Assembly: GCA_029056365.1 (NCBI GenBank)
Contig: JAIDBM010000222.1
Location: forward strand, 1-21,967
Length of the DNA stretch: 21,967 bases
Source of the DNA: Muribaculaceae bacterium
GTDB taxonomy: Bacteria; Bacteroidota; Bacteroidia; Bacteroidales; Muribaculaceae
Direction of reading: 5' to 3'
Shown: positions 1 through 8,628 of the stretch, one piece after another
Numbering within the stretch: position 1 is the stretch's first letter
How the letters are laid out: every line of letters begins with the position of its first letter
Made by a program: the position numbers and the translations under genes
Notes under the pieces: generated by a model
Databases searched by the model: none
Told to the model about the DNA's origin: nothing
Seen by the model: the letters and a program-made list of their open reading frames with translations, nothing else

Positions 1-1
1 A

Positions 2-55
2 TGTAGCATCTGCCTGGCCGATGTAGAGTTAGAGCCGGAAGATATATGTTGGTAA
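2..55 (+). CDS. Possible C-terminal tail of an upstream protein (partial)
   Basis: Frame 2 is open from the left edge for 17 codons and stops at TAA 53-55, giving a tail ending ...VELEPEDICW. The other two plus-strand frames also stop within the first 60 bases. A GC-rich hairpin begins directly at this stop, as a similar hairpin does just after the threonine ammonia-lyase gene. Seventeen open codons is weak evidence, so this could be chance. No function can be assigned. Confidence 0.25.
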   Translation, partial: CSICLADVELEPEDICW

Positions 56-77
56 CGGCGGCGACCCCGCCGCCGTT
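54..77. repeat. REP-like palindrome, copy 1
   Basis: Perfect 10-bp inverted repeat with arm AACGGCGGCG at 54-63, loop ACCC at 64-67 and the complementary arm at 68-77. The loop and inner stem match the palindromes at 19963-19994, 20112-20131 and 20348-20367. The outer stem differs by paired changes that keep the base pairing. It is preceded by GGT, giving the same GTAACG lead-in seen in two of the distant copies. Confidence 0.7.
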
Positions 78-145
78 GGCAGGGCGAAGTATTGTGCAAA
101 TACAGGCATTCGGCATTTTTTATAAAACAAACCGTAAAATTTACA

Positions 146-177
146 TTTGCATAATTCAGAAAAAATTTTTAACTTTG
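146..177 (+). promoter_or_regulatory. Bacteroidetes-type promoter for a short untranslated transcript
   Basis: TTTG at 146-149 and TAACTTTG at 170-177 are separated by 20 nt. This is an exact match to the Bacteroidetes primary sigma factor consensus (TTTG, 19-21 nt, TAnnTTTG). Transcription should begin near 183. No credible start codon and reading frame follows; the transcript runs into the terminator at 251-288. Confidence 0.7.
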
Positions 178-182
178 CAACG

Positions 183-288
183 TTTATTGATTCCGCATTG
201 CCTGACCGAGACGGATATCGGGCAAAGTAAATCCAACTATAGCAACAAGAGGGTATAGAGTTGTGTGAGCTCTATACCCGTTTTATTT
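183..288 (+). ncRNA. Candidate small RNA of about 100 nt upstream of the SusR-like gene
   Basis: A consensus promoter (146-177) and a strong intrinsic terminator (251-288) bracket about 100 nt with no convincing reading frame. A hairpin forms inside it: TTGC 198-201 pairs with GCAA 222-225, and CCGA 206-209 with TCGG 218-221, separated by a small bulge. A single-stranded linker follows, then the terminator stem. That is typical small-RNA architecture. I do not recognise a known family. The alternative is a leader of the downstream regulator, but the terminator and the regulator's own -7 box at 330-337 argue for a separate transcript. Confidence 0.55.
251..288 (+). terminator. Intrinsic terminator of the candidate small RNA
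   Basis: Perfect 10-bp stem: GGGTATAGAG at 251-260 and CTCTATACCC at 270-279, with a 9-nt loop, followed by GTTTTATTT at 280-288. The T-rich tract lies only on the plus-strand side, so it terminates rightward transcription. Confidence 0.75.
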
Positions 289-329
289 ATGCCATGCGGC
301 ATGATTCCGCACTATAAAGATTTTTTTTG

Positions 330-337
330 TAACTTTG
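330..337 (+). promoter_or_regulatory. -7 promoter element of the SusR-like gene
   Basis: TAACTTTG at 330-337 matches the Bacteroidetes -7 consensus and is the same octamer as at 170-177 and 17467-17474. No good TTTG is found 19-21 nt upstream. The start codon lies only 9 nt past the element, so the transcript would have almost no leader. Confidence 0.5.
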
Positions 338-346
338 CACCAACTC

Positions 347-2023
347 ATGGAAAACAAGCTAATCATATCCATAATAATATTCCTGGCCATAACAATCACC
401 GGGTGCGGCCCGTCGGACCGGAACGAATCACCCGCCGACGACCTTATGGCCCAGCTCGAAGATGTAATATCACGCCGCGATGAATTCCAGCGAATCAAAG
501 AAACAAAGCTCGACTCTCTGAGAAATGCCGCAGCGGCAACAAACGACCAGCAACAACATTTCCAGATTCTTAACGAACTCTTCAACGAATACCTCCCCTA
601 TCTCGCCGACTCGGCCGTAAACATAAGCCTGCGGCAGGAAGATCTTGCCGAATGCCTCGGCGACAGCGACCGATTGGCCAACGCCCGACTCAATCGTGCC
701 AATATTCTAAGTGCCACAGGAATGTACAGCGAGGCACTCGACCTGGTTAACGGAATCCGCCTGGAACTACTGCCTGACTACCTCCACGCCTATTACTTCC
801 ACACCAAACGCACCCTCTACGACAATCTGGCCAATTACTCAACCTCCAACGCCAGAAGACTGCACTACTACAAGCTCACCGACGGCTACCGCGATTCGCT
901 GCTGAGTGTCAACGACCCGGAATCGTTCGCCTTCGCCCTGATCAAAGCCGACAAATACAACTCCTCCGGAAATCCTGCCGAAGCCATCGACATTCTTGAA
1001 AACTACATGGCCGACCACAATCTCGGTGAACGCGACCATGCTCTGTGCGCATGGACTCTGTCGGAATCATACCGTCAGCTCGGCGACTCGAATACCCAGC
1101 GGCAGCACATGATTGAGGCGGCCATCTCCGACCTGAAGTCCTCGGTGCGCGAATACGTGGCGCTCTGGCAACTGGCGAAAGACCTGTATCGACACGGCGA
1201 CATCGACCGCGCATACCACTTCATGGCCATAGCTGTCGACGATGCATCGAAATCATCGGCGCGACACCGCATCATCGAATTCAACGACACCTATCCGCTG
1301 ATCAACTCAATTTACGTGGAAACCGTAAAAAAACACCAGCGGGAGCTAATCCGCACAATCGTGATAATAACCGTACTGGCGGTTCTGCTGCTCGCCCTGC
1401 TGCTTTTCTCCCGCAAACAGATGAAACGCATTGCCAAGGCCCGGCGAATGGTCGAAGCCGCCAACAGCAGGCTGAACGAACTCAACGAAAAACTCTCGGC
1501 ATCGAACTCCCGGCTTGAAGATGCATACAATGCCATTTCCGACATATCGGAACTAAAGGAAGCGTACATAGGCCGATACATGGACCAGTGTCTGAACTAT
1601 ATCGAGAAACTCGACTCATATCGCAAATCAATCAGCAAGCTGGTCAATTCAGGCAAAAGCGACGACCTGAAAAAGCTTGTAAAATCATCGGCAATGATCG
1701 ACCAGGAACTGAAAGCTTTCTACGATCAGTTCGACCACACCTTCCTAAGCCTTTTTCCTACTTTTATCGACGACTTCAACGCCCTGCTACAGCCGGGCGA
1801 AGAAATACTGCCCAAGCAACCGGGCACTCTCAACACTGAATTGCGCATTTATGCGCTGATACGGCTCGGCATTACCGATTCGGATAAAATCGCGGCCTTT
1901 CTTCGCTATTCCATCTCTACAATCTATAACTATCGCACCAAGGTACGCAACAAGGCACGAGGCGACCGCAACCAGCTTGAGGCAATGGTGATGAACCTGA
2001 GCCGCCGACAGAAAATGCAATAA
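347..2023 (+). CDS. SusR-like membrane-spanning transcriptional regulator of the locus
   Basis: Likely senses oligosaccharide in the periplasm and activates the susC operon through a cytoplasmic DNA-binding end. The protein is 558 aa from ATG 347. An in-frame TTG at 335 is rejected because it lies inside the -7 box. Residues 1-20 form a hydrophobic leader ending ITGC, a possible lipobox or signal anchor. About residues 25-330 are helical and TPR-like (pattern AEAIDILENYM). A strong transmembrane segment spans about 337-357, followed by a coiled coil (380-430). The C-terminus (about 499-540, LRIYALIRLGITDSDKIAAF then YSISTIYNYR) is a helix-turn-helix of the type in B. thetaiotaomicron SusR and its dextran-locus relative. 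It stands alone directly upstream of susC on the same strand, as susR-type genes often do. Confidence 0.85.
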   Translation: MENKLIISIIIFLAITITGCGPSDRNESPADDLMAQLEDVISRRDEFQRIKETKLDSLRNAAAATNDQQQHFQILNELFNEYLPYLADSAVNISLRQEDLAECLGDSDRLANARLNRANILSATGMYSEALDLVNGIRLELLPDYLHAYYFHTKRTLYDNLANYSTSNARRLHYYKLTDGYRDSLLSVNDPESFAFALIKADKYNSSGNPAEAIDILENYMADHNLGERDHALCAWTLSESYRQLGDSNTQRQHMIEAAISDLKSSVREYVALWQLAKDLYRHGDIDRAYHFMAIAVDDASKSSARHRIIEFNDTYPLINSIYVETVKKHQRELIRTIVIITVLAVLLLALLLFSRKQMKRIAKARRMVEAANSRLNELNEKLSASNSRLEDAYNAISDISELKEAYIGRYMDQCLNYIEKLDSYRKSISKLVNSGKSDDLKKLVKSSAMIDQELKAFYDQFDHTFLSLFPTFIDDFNALLQPGEEILPKQPGTLNTELRIYALIRLGITDSDKIAAFLRYSISTIYNYRTKVRNKARGDRNQLEAMVMNLSRRQKMQ

Positions 2024-2055
2024 CCGGTATGAGTCCGGACATGAGAAAACAAGGC

Positions 2056-2081
2056 CGCCACACATGCCGTCATGTGTGGCG
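2056..2081. other. Hairpin after the regulator gene
   Basis: Perfect 11-bp stem, CGCCACACATG at 2056-2066 with its complement at 2071-2081 and loop CCGT. It sits 32 nt after the regulator stop codon. The plus strand continues GACGAACGT and then an A-run, so there is no T-tract and it is not a canonical intrinsic terminator. It may stabilise the 3' end or assist termination by another route. Confidence 0.5.
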
Positions 2082-2121
2082 ACGAACGTAAAAAAAACAT
2101 GCATTCCGCCGTTTAAAAGCT

Positions 2122-2205
2122 CATTAACACGCTACATTAACACGCGGCTAAATTATACCTATTTATCTGATTTGCAAAAGAATCACCATTTTGAAACGCT
2201 ACATT
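2122..2205. promoter_or_regulatory. Direct repeats upstream of susC, candidate regulator operator
   Basis: CATTAACACGC occurs at 2122-2132 and again at 2135-2145 (13-bp period). ACGCTACATT occurs at 2129-2138 and again at 2196-2205, ending 13 nt before the -33 region of the susC promoter. Repeats placed this way upstream of a regulated promoter suit an activator site, and the SusR-like protein is the obvious candidate binder. The binding itself is inference. Confidence 0.45.
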
Positions 2206-2218
2206 TTTTCTATATGCC

Positions 2219-2250
2219 GTTGTGCATGCTTCCACTATGATATAATTTTG
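2219..2250 (+). promoter_or_regulatory. Promoter of the susC operon
   Basis: GTTG at 2219-2222 (three of four matches to TTTG) and TAATTTTG at 2243-2250 are 20 nt apart, fitting the Bacteroidetes consensus. The expected start near 2257 leaves an A-rich leader of about 46 nt before the susC ATG at 2303. An imperfect -33 box fits a promoter needing an activator. Confidence 0.65.
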
Positions 2251-2302
2251 CAGACAGCAATCAGCAAAAAACCAATCAAACCTAAATTTAATATCACCGA
2301 CA

Positions 2303-5293
2303 ATGGTTAAATTTAATTATCAAATCAGACATCTGTTCACACTGGTTCTGCTCCTTGCCGGCATTCAGCTGGCCGTAGCCCAGAAGACCGGAGTCACCGG
2401 CACTGTCACCGATTCCGATGGCGAGCCGCTGATAGGCGTCAGCGTCACTGTAGCCGGATCGCAGGAGGGCGTAACCACAGACCTCGATGGAAATTATTCC
2501 ATTACAACCGATTCAAAGTCGAAACTGCGTTTTTCCTATATAGGATATAAAACACAGGAAATAGCCGTAAACGGCCAGCGCGTAATCAATGTGCGCATGA
2601 CCGAAGATTCCGAAGTGCTTTCAGAAGTAGTTGTTATAGGCTACGGCACAATGGACAAACGCGAACTCACATCCGCCATATCGCATGTGGGCGAGAAAGA
2701 CTTCCTGAGTGTAAGCTCTCTCGACCCCTCGATGATGATTCAAGGCAAAGTAGCCGGTGTATCAATCACCAATACCGGCGCGGGCGACCCCAACAACCAG
2801 GCATCGATACAGATACGCGGTGTCAGCTCACGGTCGGCCGGCCTCGGTCCGCTGATTGTAATCGACGGAGTGCCCGGCGGCAATCTCACCAACATCAATC
2901 CGAACGACATCGCTTCGTTCGATGTGCTCAAAGACGGTGCCGCATCGGCAATCTACGGCACACGCGGTTCGAACGGCGTGATACTTGTAACCACAAAAAA
3001 AGGCAGCAAAGACGGCAACACCCATACCTCGTATTCAGGCACTGTGGCATGGGATGTAGTGAAACGCGAACTTAACATGATGAACGCCCAGGATTACCGT
3101 GAAGTCCGCCTCGGATGGGGCGACCGCGGTGTTGACCTTGGCGGCAATCTCGACTGGTTCGACGCCGTGACCCGCACAGGCTTCGCAACCCAGCACACCC
3201 TTACTGTAAGCGGAGGCAACGAACGAAGCAACTACCGTGTGAGCGCCGACTACCGCAACGCAAACGGCATAGATCTGCGCAGCGACCGTGAGGAATACGG
3301 AGCACGCGCCTCGGTGATGCACACCACAAAAGGGGGCCTGTTCACTGTGAATCTCAATGTGGCTCCGCGCATCATATACCGCAACAACGCCGACTGGGGC
3401 GTGTTCTGCAATGCCATCGAGGCCAATCCGACAACTCCGCTGATGGACCCCGACAACCCCAACCTGTACTACAACTTCCAGGGACAGGTGGTAGGCAACA
3501 ACCCTGTGGAACTGATGAAACTCGAGAAGAACCAGTCGGATACCAAACTCCTCGACTGGGACGGCACTATCAAAATGAACATACTGCCACTGCTGGCTCC
3601 CGGCGCCGACAGCAACCATAACCTCTCCACCCAGATTATGTTCGCCGACCACCAGTACAGCAACAACGACACTTGGTTCCGCCCGTCGACCAGCACCCAG
3701 GCCATAAACGCCGGATATGACGGCGAAGGAAGCCGCTCATACAGCAAGGAACGCCAGTATGTGCTCGAATGGCTTGCAAACTATTCGGCAAGTTTCAACA
3801 ACGTGCACAACCTCAAGGCTATGCTCGGATACTCTTATCAGTACTCTCAGTATTCAGGCTTCAGCGCCTGGAACAAAGACTTCCCCAACGACGGACTCGG
3901 AGCTGACAACCTCGGCTCGGGCGAGCTGGCCAAGGATGAAGGCGAGGTGCTTATGAAAAGCTACAAGAACGATGCCAAACTGATAAGTTTCTTCGGACGC
4001 GTAAGCTACGACTACGATGGCAAATATCTCTTTACCGCTTCGCTGCGCCATGAAGGCTCTTCGAAATTCGGTGAAAACCACAAATGGGGCAACTTCCCCG
4101 CAGTTTCTGCCGGATGGCGAATCTCTCAGGAACAGTTCATGCGCGACATCGACTGGATAAACGACCTCAAAATACGTGCCGACTACGGCGAAACCGGCAA
4201 CCAGGATTTCGGAAGCTATCTCTCGCTCAACACCATGACCGGCTTCGGCTACTATTTCTACAACGGCAAATACTTCCAGGTATGGGGTCCGTCGAAAAAC
4301 GTGAATCCCGATCTGAAATGGGAAAAAGGCAAAAACTGGAACATCGGTCTGGACTTCTCACTGTTCAGCAACCGCTTCTACGGTTCGCTCAACTACTTCA
4401 ACCGTCGCCAGCAGGACCTTCTGGGCAACTACAAAGTATCGGTGCCCCCGTTCCTGTTCGACGAAACATTCGTGAACGTGGGCACAATGAAGAACACCGG
4501 ATTTGAATTCGACCTGAATTTCAACGCCGTCGACACCAAAGACTTCTCATACAATTTCAGTGTCATAGGCACATGGATGAGCAACAAATTCGTCGATTTC
4601 AGCAATTCGCAGTATGTCGGACAAGACTATTACAACGTGTGCGGCACAGACGATCCATATCCGTTCTACAACCTTCAGCGCATACAGAAAGGAGAGTCGC
4701 TCGGCAACTTCTTCATGTGGAAATACGCAGGTATAACATCAGACGGTGAATGGCTTGTATACGACAAGGACGGCAACATAATACGCGCCGCACAGGCAAC
4801 CGAAGACGACCGCTGCATAGTAGGAAACGGTATGCCCAAGTTCACACTCTCCACAAGCCACAACTTCCGCTACCGCAACTTCGACCTTGCCTTGTTCTTC
4901 CGCGGAGCATTCGGCTTCGACATCTTCAATATCCACGATTTCTACTACGGAACCCGCAACTTCACAGGCAACGTACTGCGCAAGGCCTATGGCAAAAACT
5001 TCGACATCTCTCCCGATGCCAACCCCGTGGTTTCGGACTACTTCCTTGAGCGCGGCGATTATTTCAAACTCGACATGGTTACCCTCGGCTATACCCTGCC
5101 CCTTGAAAAATGCCGTTTCATAAACAAGCTGCGTGTGTTCGGCACAATGAAAAATGTGTTCACCATCACTAAATTCAGCGGTGTGGATCCATCGACATAC
5201 CAGGTCAACGGACTTACTCCGGGCGCACAGGGCAACCGCTCCTACTATCCGTCCACTCGCCAGTTTATCGTAGGACTCCAATTAGACTTCTAA
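2303..5293 (+). CDS. susC: SusC-like TonB-dependent outer-membrane oligosaccharide transporter
   Basis: Imports bound oligosaccharides across the outer membrane using TonB energy, with the SusD-like protein as lid. At 996 aa it is of usual length for the family. Residues 1-26 are a signal peptide ending LAVAQ. A carboxypeptidase-regulatory-like domain follows (about 28-105, TGVTGTVTDSDGEPLIGVSV). The conserved EVVVIGYGT stretch is at 108-116, and the plug ends at about 217-234 with the typical YGTRGSNGVILVTT. The rest is a 22-strand barrel ending in the terminal aromatic QLDF. It starts the operon behind its own promoter, with susD only 3 nt downstream. The symbol names the family, not a proven starch specificity. 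Confidence 0.95.
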   Translation: MVKFNYQIRHLFTLVLLLAGIQLAVAQKTGVTGTVTDSDGEPLIGVSVTVAGSQEGVTTDLDGNYSITTDSKSKLRFSYIGYKTQEIAVNGQRVINVRMTEDSEVLSEVVVIGYGTMDKRELTSAISHVGEKDFLSVSSLDPSMMIQGKVAGVSITNTGAGDPNNQASIQIRGVSSRSAGLGPLIVIDGVPGGNLTNINPNDIASFDVLKDGAASAIYGTRGSNGVILVTTKKGSKDGNTHTSYSGTVAWDVVKRELNMMNAQDYREVRLGWGDRGVDLGGNLDWFDAVTRTGFATQHTLTVSGGNERSNYRVSADYRNANGIDLRSDREEYGARASVMHTTKGGLFTVNLNVAPRIIYRNNADWGVFCNAIEANPTTPLMDPDNPNLYYNFQGQVVGNNPVELMKLEKNQSDTKLLDWDGTIKMNILPLLAPGADSNHNLSTQIMFADHQYSNNDTWFRPSTSTQAINAGYDGEGSRSYSKERQYVLEWLANYSASFNNVHNLKAMLGYSYQYSQYSGFSAWNKDFPNDGLGADNLGSGELAKDEGEVLMKSYKNDAKLISFFGRVSYDYDGKYLFTASLRHEGSSKFGENHKWGNFPAVSAGWRISQEQFMRDIDWINDLKIRADYGETGNQDFGSYLSLNTMTGFGYYFYNGKYFQVWGPSKNVNPDLKWEKGKNWNIGLDFSLFSNRFYGSLNYFNRRQQDLLGNYKVSVPPFLFDETFVNVGTMKNTGFEFDLNFNAVDTKDFSYNFSVIGTWMSNKFVDFSNSQYVGQDYYNVCGTDDPYPFYNLQRIQKGESLGNFFMWKYAGITSDGEWLVYDKDGNIIRAAQATEDDRCIVGNGMPKFTLSTSHNFRYRNFDLALFFRGAFGFDIFNIHDFYYGTRNFTGNVLRKAYGKNFDISPDANPVVSDYFLERGDYFKLDMVTLGYTLPLEKCRFINKLRVFGTMKNVFTITKFSGVDPSTYQVNGLTPGAQGNRSYYPSTRQFIVGLQLDF

Positions 5294-5296
5294 ATC

Positions 5297-7033
5297 ATGA
5301 AATTCATAAGAAATATAGTTCTTGCCGCAGCCTGCACCTGTCTGGGCGGCTCCTGCACCGACCTCAGTGAAACCCTTTACGACCAGGTCGGAACTCAAAA
5401 CTACTACAACACCAAAAACGATGTAATACGCGCGGCATTCCGTCCGTTCGAACATGCGTTCTGGAGCATCCAGAGCCGCCATGTGCTGAACGAACTCACC
5501 GCCGACCAGCTCATCACTCCCACACGCGACGGCTGGTGGGACGACGGCGGCAAATGGCGTCGGCTCCACTACCACCAGTGGAACGTGGAGGACGGTGGCG
5601 ATGCCCAGACCGAATGGAACGGCTGTTTCCAGGGCATCATGCAATGCAACTATGTGATTGAAGACCTGGAAAAGCTCGACCCGGCCCGATTCGGATTCTC
5701 CGAGCCGGAATTCAACAACATCAAGGCCCAGTGCCGCGCTCTCCGCGCATGGTTCTATCTGCGCCTTCTTGATGCTTTCCGCAATGTGCCGCTGGCCGTA
5801 AGCTACAACGATGTGAGTCTCAACACCGAAACACAGGTAGAACCGAAGGTGATATTCGAATTCATCGAATCGGAACTAAAAGACTGCTCATCGCTGCTTA
5901 CCAAAAAAGAGGCCCTCGGAACCGGCGCCCCGATACAAGGCCAATGGACTCAGGCCGGTGCCGCAGCTCTGCTCGTGCGCCTTTACCTCACCGCCGAGGT
6001 ATATGTGGGCGAAAACCGCTATGCCGACTGCGAGAAAGTGGCGCAGGATATTCTCGACGGCGTTTACGGCAGCTATGCAGTAGCCGACCGCTGGGATGCA
6101 GCCTTCGACTGGGACAACGACCAGTGCGACGAAGTGATATTCGGTTTCCCCGCCTCGCAAGGCTATTCCTACTGGCATTATCAAGGCGATACCTATTGGT
6201 GGACAGTTCCCGCACGTGCGCGTTACTACTTCAACGACCGCAAAGCCAAAGCGGGCGACCACAACACTAAATTCGCCGCCTCTCCGTCATACGACCTCGA
6301 TGGCAATCTATACACATATGAGCTCGGCATGCCGGTACAGAATTTCAGAAAGTATCCCGGCGACGAGCGTATGAAACTGTATCGCAACCTCGGTGACAGC
6401 CGCCGCGAAGGAATGTTCCTTTTCGGCTACCTTGAATATGTGGATGAAAACGGCAATAAAGCACGGGTACGCGCTCCGGAACAGCCCTACGACCTGTATA
6501 TACGCGATGCCGTCGGAAACTTCCAGGGAATGGCACCCGACAAATGGCCCTCGAACAAAACAAGCACTCTGATGAACGGCGACCACAATTCAGGATGGCA
6601 TTTCGCCAAATATCCGTTCTACAGCGACGACGACGCTCATCAGATGGAAAGCGACTACACTGAAATCCGTCTGCCCGAAATAATCTATTCGCTTGCGGAA
6701 TGCAAACTGCGTTCAGGCAAAAAAGCCGATGCGGCAAAACTGCTCAACAGTGTGAGAAAACGCAACTATCCCGATGAAAACCTTGCCGAGGTTCTTTATT
6801 CGCCCGAAGGCAAGGCCCAGCTCGACGAAAAGGAAATGCTTGCCGAATGGGGTCGCGAATTCTTTGCCGAAGGACGACGCCGAATCGACCTGATCCGTTT
6901 CAATAAATTCTGCTCCGGCTCCTGGTGGGACAAAACTCCGGACGCGAACAAATACACCGAGATTTTCCCGATCATGCGCCCGATTCTTAATGCAAATCCT
7001 GCGCTTGAGCAGAATCCCGGATATAGCAAGTAA
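5297..7033 (+). CDS. susD: SusD-like outer-membrane glycan-binding lipoprotein
   Basis: Surface lipoprotein that binds the glycan and caps the SusC transporter. The protein is 578 aa. The signal peptide ends GGSC with the lipidated Cys at residue 20. The N-terminal half carries the TPR scaffold (CRALRAWFYLRLLDAFRNVP is typical of the family). The C-terminal half has the RagB/SusD signature: LPEIIYSLAECKLRSGKKAD, then WGREFFAEGRRRIDLIRF (about 518-535), and a final NPALEQNPGY. It starts 3 nt after susC stops, so the two are co-transcribed and probably translationally linked. The ligand is not readable from the sequence. Confidence 0.95.
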   Translation: MKFIRNIVLAAACTCLGGSCTDLSETLYDQVGTQNYYNTKNDVIRAAFRPFEHAFWSIQSRHVLNELTADQLITPTRDGWWDDGGKWRRLHYHQWNVEDGGDAQTEWNGCFQGIMQCNYVIEDLEKLDPARFGFSEPEFNNIKAQCRALRAWFYLRLLDAFRNVPLAVSYNDVSLNTETQVEPKVIFEFIESELKDCSSLLTKKEALGTGAPIQGQWTQAGAAALLVRLYLTAEVYVGENRYADCEKVAQDILDGVYGSYAVADRWDAAFDWDNDQCDEVIFGFPASQGYSYWHYQGDTYWWTVPARARYYFNDRKAKAGDHNTKFAASPSYDLDGNLYTYELGMPVQNFRKYPGDERMKLYRNLGDSRREGMFLFGYLEYVDENGNKARVRAPEQPYDLYIRDAVGNFQGMAPDKWPSNKTSTLMNGDHNSGWHFAKYPFYSDDDAHQMESDYTEIRLPEIIYSLAECKLRSGKKADAAKLLNSVRKRNYPDENLAEVLYSPEGKAQLDEKEMLAEWGREFFAEGRRRIDLIRFNKFCSGSWWDKTPDANKYTEIFPIMRPILNANPALEQNPGYSK

Positions 7034-7054
7034 TTCAAAATCCTCTGTAATCAA

Positions 7055-8617
7055 ATGAAACTTAAAAATCTATTATATGCCTTCACCGGTCTGGCCCTCG
7101 CCTCCGCCGCTACCGGATGCGAGAGCGAAAAAGACCTCATCATAATCGACGGCAACCTGCCCATCAAGACATCCACTCTGTATATGGTAGGCAATGCAAC
7201 TCCAAACGGATGGAACATCGATAATCCGACAGAACTGACGGCAAGCGATGACGATCCTATGATATTCGTCTGGGAAGGAAACCTTAATCCCGGCGAAATG
7301 AAACTCTGTCTGACCACGGGCAGCTGGGACGCAGCGTTCATCCGTCCGCTGAACAACGGCGAGGAAATCGGCAAAGCCGAGATTTCCGCCGCCGAATTCC
7401 AGATGCACGCCGGCGACCCCGATGAAAAATGGAAGGTAACAGATGCTGGTGTTTATCATCTTACCTTCGACCTCCGCAACTGGACCATGAGCAGCTCATA
7501 TCTGCGCGGACAGGACGCTCCCGAAATCGTTCCGATTGAAACCGATGTCCTGTATATTGTAGGCGATGCAACTCCGGCTGGCTGGAATATCGATGCGCCT
7601 GCCGCTATCGAAAAGAAATCGGACTATATTTTCGAGTATGAAGGCCCGCTGACAGCAGGCGAACTCAAAGCCTGCCTAAGCACCGGCGACTGGGGCGTGA
7701 ATTTTATACGTCCGTTGTCCGATGGCTGTAAAATCGACAAATCGGGCATCGAGAGCAACGACTTTGTCTTCATCGCGAACCCCGACAACAAATGGCGTGT
7801 CACCGATGCCGGAATCTACCGTCTGACCTTCGACCTCGAAAACTACACCATTGCAGCCGAATTCAAAGAGGAAATCGTAAACGACAAAAAGCCTATCGAA
7901 TCTGCCACTCTTTATATGATTGGCGACGCCACCCCCGGCGGATGGAGCATGGACGATGCCAGCGCATATACAGTATCCGGCGACAACCGTTATGTTTTCA
8001 CATGGGAAGGCGAGCTTGTCGAGGGCAATATGAAAGCGTGTCTTGAACCGGACGGCACATTCTCTTGTCCGTTCATACGTCCGTCGGCCCCGAACTGCGA
8101 GATTTCATCGCAAGGTGTGGCTTCCCCCGACTTTGTATACACCACAAACCCCGACGACCAATGGCGTGTTACAGAAGCCGGAAAATACAGAATCACCTTT
8201 GACCTTGAAAACTGGACAATATCTGTAAAATCGCTCTCAGCCGGCAATGACGACGATGAAACAAAACCGCTTGAAACAACCACTCTCTATATAATCGGCG
8301 ACGCCACCCCCGGCGGATGGAGCATGGACGACCTTACTCCACTGACCGTGGACAGCGACAACAGATATGTATTCACCTGGGAAGGCGAGCTGAAAGCAGG
8401 TGAAATGAAGGCGTGTGTACAGCCCGACGGCACCTTCTCCTGTCCGTTCCTCCGCCCGCTGGCCGATGGCTGCAAAATCGGAACAACAGGCGTAGCCTCG
8501 CCCGAGTTCATATATACCACAAACCCCGACAACAAGTGGAGAGTTGAAAAAGAAGGCAGATATAAACTGACATTCAATCTGGAGAACTGGACCATCGAGG
8601 CCAAGTATCTCGACTAA
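7055..8617 (+). CDS. SusE/SusF-like surface lipoprotein with four tandem glycan-binding domains
   Basis: Probably holds alpha-glucan at the cell surface. The protein is 520 aa with a lipobox ATGC (Cys22) and a short linker. Four repeats of about 108 aa follow at 41-150, 165-270, 285-393 and 410-518. Each starts with LY(M/I)(V/I)G(N/D)ATPxGW, has a WEG or EYEG strand in the middle, then F(I/L)RP, and ends (K/Q)WxV...Y.(L/I)TF.L.N(W/Y)T. This is the immunoglobulin-like carbohydrate-binding fold of SusE and SusF. Repeats 3 and 4 are nearly the same and share 35 identical bases at 7922-7956 and 8297-8331, so they come from a recent duplication. It sits in the SusE position of the operon, 21 nt after susD. 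Confidence 0.9.
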   Translation: MKLKNLLYAFTGLALASAATGCESEKDLIIIDGNLPIKTSTLYMVGNATPNGWNIDNPTELTASDDDPMIFVWEGNLNPGEMKLCLTTGSWDAAFIRPLNNGEEIGKAEISAAEFQMHAGDPDEKWKVTDAGVYHLTFDLRNWTMSSSYLRGQDAPEIVPIETDVLYIVGDATPAGWNIDAPAAIEKKSDYIFEYEGPLTAGELKACLSTGDWGVNFIRPLSDGCKIDKSGIESNDFVFIANPDNKWRVTDAGIYRLTFDLENYTIAAEFKEEIVNDKKPIESATLYMIGDATPGGWSMDDASAYTVSGDNRYVFTWEGELVEGNMKACLEPDGTFSCPFIRPSAPNCEISSQGVASPDFVYTTNPDDQWRVTEAGKYRITFDLENWTISVKSLSAGNDDDETKPLETTTLYIIGDATPGGWSMDDLTPLTVDSDNRYVFTWEGELKAGEMKACVQPDGTFSCPFLRPLADGCKIGTTGVASPEFIYTTNPDNKWRVEKEGRYKLTFNLENWTIEAKYLD

Positions 8618-8628
8618 TCATAATTGCA

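Noticed and set aside
335..346. In-frame TTG start giving four extra residues on the SusR-like protein
   Set aside because: The TTG lies inside the -7 promoter octamer 330-337, so it would not be transcribed; ATG 347 begins a good signal sequence.
2056..2100. Intrinsic terminator after the regulator gene
   Set aside because: The stem is perfect but is followed by an A-run instead of a T-run on the plus strand; kept only as a hairpin.
2283..2317. TAAATTTAAT repeated on both sides of the susC start codon
   Set aside because: Ten AT-rich bases repeated in an AT-rich leader; probably chance, and too weak to call a regulatory site.
3035..3652. Minus-strand open frame of 205 codons inside susC
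   Set aside because: Shadow of the TonB-dependent transporter gene; no signal or domain.
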